From assembly GCA_016932895.1 (NCBI GenBank), contig JAFGCA010000550.1:1-36020 (forward strand): a stretch of 36,020 bases of DNA, written 5' to 3'. The DNA is from Sedimentisphaerales bacterium (GTDB lineage: Bacteria; Planctomycetota; Phycisphaerae; Sedimentisphaerales; SG8-4). The notes under the pieces were generated by a model that searched no databases, was not told where the DNA came from, and was given only the letters and a program-made list of their open reading frames with translations. Each line of letters begins with the position of its first letter. The stretch's first letter is position 1. Below are positions 32,145-36,020 of this stretch, piece after piece. The position numbers and the translations under genes are program-made.

Positions 32145-32272
32145 GAACTGCCAGCGCGACCCCCTGTGATTTAAGGTTGTTTCGCATGCAACACCAGAGA
32201 CCGGATCGTCGTCAGAGGCCAGATGCCTTGAGAATCGGGCCGGGGGGAATACCGAGAAAGGTGGTGGGTACG

Positions 32273-34498
32273 ATGGGACAGTCATGGCTCGGGATGGTCA
32301 GACGCTTGTGCGCTGTGGTTGCGGTCGTCGCCCTTGCGCTGGCTCTGGTGGCCGGGGCCGGGTGCCGGGTGGTGGACCTTCGCAATCCGTGGAAAGTCTA
32401 CTACGACCCCAATGAGGGCACGGAGAAGGAGGAGATCCTCGCCAACTTTAATCTGCACCGGGGCCGGTGGTGGAACTACTATATGCGCGGGTCTTGTCTC
32501 CTGGCCTATGAGCACTACAAGGCAGCAAGAGACGATTTCGCCGAGGCGATGGATCGAAGGAGCGAGGACAAACGCGACGCCCGCATCTACGGCATGCACT
32601 TCATAGACTACTTCCCGAACCGTGAATTCGGCATCGCGCTGCATCTCGAGGCCATGTCCAGAAGGGACCCCAACGATCTCAAATGGCCGGCCGTCGACCC
32701 GAACACCGAAAGAAAGCTATACGCCGACGCGGTCGATTCACTCGAGGCGTCGCTTCGCCAGACGGATTCGTCGCGGGCGAAGTTCTACCTGAATCAGGCG
32801 AGAAGAGAACTCCTGCGTCAAACCGAAGACGATTCAGAGGGCCCCATCATCTGGGTGAAGAAACCTATCCACACGAACCGTCGGACGGTTCGGTTTGACG
32901 TGACTGCCATGGACGTTCAGTCTTGCGTTGCGGAGATTCACGTTGACGAGTCTCACGGCCGCCTAGAGATTGACAGGTCCAGGTATCTTGTTGAACTGGC
33001 TGAGAAAGTAGTCACCAAGACGGTGGAAGTCACCCTGAAACCTGGGAAACGCATAGCGGTGGTGAAGATATGGGCCGTCGATCTTGTCGGCAACGCGAGC
33101 GACCCGACCAAAGCACTCATCATTCTGGATACGATGACCCCACTAGCGCGTTTTGCGGTCGACACGGGCAAGACACGACGGGGCGCCCGAGTCAGCGTCG
33201 TCGTCATGGCGCAGGATGATTTCGGCCTGAAACATATCCAGCTGGGTGAGGACGAGAACGATGCACTGGACTGTGATGGTGCTTTTGTACGCTCGGCCAC
33301 TATCAGTGCTATGCCGAGAGACGGTGAACTGGCCGTAACTGTCGTCGACTGCGCTGGGAACACGCTAGAGGGTTACATTCCCGTCACAGATCACGCCGGG
33401 CGCGAGAGCGTGGCGCAGGCACCGTGGCCACCTGCGCCGCGGACATTCCCACCCGCAGATCACGTGGCTGCGTCGAACTGGGACTGGCCTCCGTTACCCG
33501 CGCTCTCATCTGATTCGTACGCGCACTTGCCTCTTGTCTCGGTCCACCCTGGCCGTGGAGCCTCCCGGCCGATGGTCTTGCTTGCGAGTTCACATGAGCC
33601 AGCGATTCGCGAAATGCCCAAGCGCGGAGAAGGGGCGTTCTACTTTCCCCCTCAGCTCTGCCAAGAGGCTAGCTCCAGTTCGAGGGTGGTGCCCACCTGG
33701 AACCTGACCTCCCGAGAGGTATACCAGATACTGTTGTTGCTCTTCTTCTCAGAGTATTCGGGCGATCTTCCCGCATGGCCTGCTCAGGACCGTACCAGGG
33801 AGGACGTCTACTGGGCTACTCGCCAATCACTTGAGGATCTTCGCTTCTACAGCGAATCTAGCAGGAGGTGGACAAGAAGGTTCGGCATTCATGACGTGAA
33901 CACGGTGAGCGGAGAACCCTTGCGCGAGGTTTGGGATATGCCCGAGGACGAGATAGTGCAGAAGCTCAGGAACTGGCAAAGGGGCACACGTTCTGGCGCT
34001 TCAGTCGGCCAGGACGAGGACGACCATACTCTGATTGACCTTGTCTTATACGGTGAGCTGACCGTGCGCAAAGAGCGTGACAAGGAAACATTTGAGATCA
34101 CGCTTCGCGCCAGAGACGTGGAACGTCGGAAGGATCTTAGTTTCCCTGACCGCTGGGGCGAGACCGAAGTCCTTGCCGACATTCATGGTACAGTCGGGGA
34201 TCTGAATCCCTACATTGATCTGTTGGCTTCAAAGGTCTTGGAGAGATTCCCGCGGTGCCAGGGGCAGGTGTCTTTCACACGAAGACATTGGTACTCGCTT
34301 CTGCGATCAGATGTCCGGATCGACGTCGGCGAGCGCCACAGGATGTTCGAAGGCATGAAGTTGCATTTCTTCGACCAGATTAAGAAGAAGATTTGTGCCG
34401 GCGAGATAATCCGTGTCGATTATGACTCCTCCCTGGTTAAACCCAAAAGGGGACATGAACTCCCAAGGAAGAACGGTATCATGGCGATCACAGAATAA
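32273..34498 (+). CDS. Large lipoprotein with N-terminal TPR-like helices and a C-terminal FlgT/CsgG-like region
   Basis: 741 aa from ATG 32273 (GAAAGGTGGTGGG upstream); the frame is open to 32177, but that extension would bury the signal. The lipobox V-A-G-A-G-C puts lipidation at Cys31. Residues about 45-170 contain TPR-like helices ('RGSCLLAYEHYKAARDDFAEAM', 'AVDSLEASLRQTDSSRAKFYL'). At about 180-370 an all-beta region resembles Ig-like modules ('NRRTVRFDVTAMDVQSCVAEI', 'VVKIWAVDLVGNAS'). A Pro/Ser-rich linker runs about 380-480. The last 200 residues ('TVGDLNPYIDLLASKVLERFP', 'DVRIDVGERHRMFEGMKLHFF') recall envelope proteins such as FlgT or CsgG-type modules. That is a weak resemblance by eye. 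Probably a periplasmic/outer-membrane partner of the FadL-like barrel upstream. Confidence 0.7.
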   Translation: MGQSWLGMVRRLCAVVAVVALALALVAGAGCRVVDLRNPWKVYYDPNEGTEKEEILANFNLHRGRWWNYYMRGSCLLAYEHYKAARDDFAEAMDRRSEDKRDARIYGMHFIDYFPNREFGIALHLEAMSRRDPNDLKWPAVDPNTERKLYADAVDSLEASLRQTDSSRAKFYLNQARRELLRQTEDDSEGPIIWVKKPIHTNRRTVRFDVTAMDVQSCVAEIHVDESHGRLEIDRSRYLVELAEKVVTKTVEVTLKPGKRIAVVKIWAVDLVGNASDPTKALIILDTMTPLARFAVDTGKTRRGARVSVVVMAQDDFGLKHIQLGEDENDALDCDGAFVRSATISAMPRDGELAVTVVDCAGNTLEGYIPVTDHAGRESVAQAPWPPAPRTFPPADHVAASNWDWPPLPALSSDSYAHLPLVSVHPGRGASRPMVLLASSHEPAIREMPKRGEGAFYFPPQLCQEASSSSRVVPTWNLTSREVYQILLLLFFSEYSGDLPAWPAQDRTREDVYWATRQSLEDLRFYSESSRRWTRRFGIHDVNTVSGEPLREVWDMPEDEIVQKLRNWQRGTRSGASVGQDEDDHTLIDLVLYGELTVRKERDKETFEITLRARDVERRKDLSFPDRWGETEVLADIHGTVGDLNPYIDLLASKVLERFPRCQGQVSFTRRHWYSLLRSDVRIDVGERHRMFEGMKLHFFDQIKKKICAGEIIRVDYDSSLVKPKRGHELPRKNGIMAITE

Positions 34499-34979
34499 CG
34501 GTAGCAGCATGGTAGGAAGACATGGCATTGATTCAACTAACCCCGTGTCTGAGGTACCAATACGACCCAAGCGACGTGGGCTCCACATGGATGAGCCGAG
34601 TCTTTGTTCGGCACAGGGCAAAGGAACATCTGGGCCCGGCGAGGAGCGAATCTCGATTGACACGTCGATGCTCCTTTCCCACGGCCTCCGCGCTTTATGC
34701 CGTCTGTTCTGCGACATCTTGGCGTCACTTCTCTCTGCGTTTCCAATAGGGTTCCGGTCAGGTGCGCAACCAGCCGGGAATCGGTAGCCGTACAGACAAA
34801 GCCGCACACAAAGGAAGCAAGGACCGGATCGGTTGATCCAGCGTTGGAATCCGAGGCATATGTTAGCGTACGATCTCATGGTAGATAGCTGAGTACACAG
34901 GCGTGGTCTGCTAGAATTTGAGCTTGCAAATCAGGATTGTGGGGTCTATTGTGGTATCCGTGACGGACAATAGGAGAAA
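34499..34979. other. Intergenic region upstream of the SLATT gene
   Basis: About 480 bp without a confident gene. A 75-codon frame from ATG 34522 has a reasonable AGGAAG ribosome site (MALIQLTPCLRYQYD...), but its basic, low-complexity C terminus and overlap with other open frames make it doubtful. The end of the region carries AATAGGAGAAATAGAGA, the ribosome site of the next gene. No terminator was seen after the lipoprotein gene. Confidence 0.4.
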
Positions 34980-34985
34980 TAGAGA

Positions 34986-35429
34986 ATGGAAACAGCAGAC
35001 TTCCAAAGGTATCTGAGCGAGCGCTACGAAGACCAAATCAATTGGTACGATAAGAAGTCGATCTGGAACCAGAAGCTGTATCGCTACTTCCAGTGGTCCG
35101 TCATCGTATTGGCCGCTGTCACGCCAGTGCTTGTGGCGATAGCGCCTGATACGAACCGCTGGCCTGCAGTCATTGTTGCCACCCTTGTTGCGATCGGGAC
35201 GGGTGGACTCAAGACATTCAAATACCAAGAGAACTGGATCAACTACAGAACCACCTGCGAGACTCTCAAGAAGGAAATCCACTTTTACAGAGCAGGCCTC
35301 GGTGATTACAGAGAGTCCGAAGACCGGGAGGCTCTGTTCATCGAGAGAGTTGAGTCCTTGATTTCGCGCGAGAACACCATGTGGATCACAGCACAGCGTC
35401 CCAAGGAGAAAGAAGACAGCTCTGCATGA
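34986..35429 (+). CDS. DUF4231 / SLATT-type two-helix membrane protein
   Basis: 147 aa. ATG 34986 follows TAGGAGAAATAGAG. An N-terminal charged helix ('RYLSERYEDQINWYDKKSIWNQ') is followed by two membrane segments (about 35-53 'FQWSVIVLAAVTPVLVAIA' and 59-77 'WPAVIVATLVAIGTGGLKTF'), then a cytoplasmic helix with 'YQENWINYRTTCETLKKEI' and 'REALFIERVESLISREN'. This is the pattern of DUF4231, a SLATT-superfamily group. By published comparative genomics SLATT proteins are predicted pore-forming effectors in nucleotide-signalling conflict systems. No nucleotide-producing enzyme is adjacent here, so it may be an orphan effector or act with factors elsewhere. It lies 8 kb downstream of the TIR-STAND gene, with unrelated envelope genes between. 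Confidence 0.75.
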   Translation: METADFQRYLSERYEDQINWYDKKSIWNQKLYRYFQWSVIVLAAVTPVLVAIAPDTNRWPAVIVATLVAIGTGGLKTFKYQENWINYRTTCETLKKEIHFYRAGLGDYRESEDREALFIERVESLISRENTMWITAQRPKEKEDSSA

Positions 35430-35711
35430 TTGACGCGTGGCCCTCATGATGGGACTGAAGAGTAGGTCTCAAAGACACTTCTCCATGCCACTCTGAGGGT
35501 GTGGAACTGCGGTACAACGGTATAGCCTCTGATCGGGTCAAAACGCCAGTGAGGTGCCTCGGGAATGTAGGTTCTTCAAAGGGATAGGCAGCCGTCTAAA
35601 CGGTCCTGTGGACGCTTCACAGGCACATTAGGGAGCATTCACTGTGAACTCGGCAGCACGGGGGGCGGTCGGATGAACGCCGGACAATCGCGCCTGATCT
35701 CTGCGGTGAGG
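35430..35711. other. Non-coding region at the right end
   Basis: About 280 bp between the SLATT gene and the gene remnant. No promoter, terminator or ORF could be supported. Confidence 0.4.
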
Positions 35712-35966
35712 TTATTGCGTGAGGTACCGTGCAATCCGTTGGAAGGAAGAACCTGCGCTAGAATCCTGGTCGAGTTTGCAGGCTCTCTGACTAAGAACGC
35801 AAGGTTTCTCTCTCGTTTGCGTAAGTGAGGTGACCACGACGGTGTTGCCGCTGTCCGGCACGGGAAAGACGTACATCTGTGGAAAGGCATCGCGAATTGC
35901 CTTGGCCTCGTCGTCTGCTGTCGTGTGGTTGTGGGTGTGCCACGAAAGCTGATGTGGATCAGCTGG
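35712..35966 (-). pseudogene. Truncated 3' end of a spermidine-synthase-like gene
   Basis: Reading leftwards, the frame from 35966 to TAA 35712 gives 'HTTADDEAKAIRDAFPQMYVF' (first residues), 'PVPDSGNTVVVTSLTQ' and 'FQRIARYLTQ'. The block 'AFPQ-MYVFPVPDSGNTVVV' is the type of C-terminal strand seen in spermidine synthase-like aminopropyltransferases, where V(F/Y)-VP-SGNT recurs. A TAG at 35969-35967 closes the frame upstream and no start codon is suitably placed, so this is either a decayed remnant or the last exon-like piece of a frameshifted gene extending past 36020. An 83-aa frame over the same bases in another phase is a shadow. Identification rests on one motif. Confidence 0.4.
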
Positions 35967-36020
35967 CTAATCCAGCCTGGCCAAAGCCTAACCAGCAGGC
36001 CAGAACAGAACTCTGTACGC

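Noticed and set aside
34522..34749. 75-aa frame after the lipoprotein gene
   Set aside because: A reasonable ribosome site, but the composition is basic and biased, several overlapping frames exist, and no family was recognised.
1..36020. CRISPR arrays, tRNA and rRNA genes
   Set aside because: No regularly spaced direct repeats, cloverleaf sequences or rRNA stretches were found by reading; the regular repeats at 24.9-26.8 kb are WD40 coding units.

Overview
The window looks like part of a chromosome from the phylum Planctomycetota, most likely class Phycisphaerae (Sedimentisphaerales-like). This is inferred from gene content, not from a database search. The pointers are GC-rich coding sequence, large secreted LamG/Fn3-like proteins with the 'GWWKLDEG' and 'YYWRIDE' style, an ECF sigma/anti-sigma/propeller-lipoprotein operon, a tyrosine integrase with a 'GFGNTD' box, and a TIR-STAND-WD40 protein.

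Region 1 (1-15458) is mostly core genome. It holds the 3' end of topoisomerase I (topA), a groES-type co-chaperonin, and an ECF sigma factor followed by a membrane anti-sigma-like protein and a beta-propeller lipoprotein. On the minus strand lie dxs and nadK (ATGA overlap) and a secreted TPR protein. On the plus strand are aspS, a haem-c sensor histidine kinase, a secreted S9 peptidase and a flavodoxin-fold reductase. A 165-bp miniature inverted-repeat element sits in the 3' end of the sigma gene. Removing it restores an in-frame ORF ending 3 nt before the next gene.

Region 2 (15459-21529) is recombined. It contains a frameshifted fragment of a LamG-type gene fused head-on to a broken small minus-strand gene, and an intact 889-aa LamG protein with its own promoter, long leader and rho-independent terminator. 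These are followed by a probably frameshifted tyrosine recombinase and a frameshifted IS3-type transposase remnant.

Region 3 (21530-36020) is accessory. A compact three-gene cluster encodes a helical lipoprotein, an 88-aa helical protein and a 1463-aa TIR-nSTAND-TM-WD40 protein (15 blades counted). It is the best candidate for an undescribed defence or envelope-surveillance system. Next come a 1037-aa LamG/PA14/DUF5648-like secreted protein on the minus strand, a FadL/OmpP1-like outer membrane protein with a downstream multi-domain lipoprotein, and a two-TM SLATT/DUF4231-type protein, a second candidate immune effector. The window closes with the degraded 3' end of a gene resembling spermidine synthase. 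No tRNA, rRNA or CRISPR array was seen.
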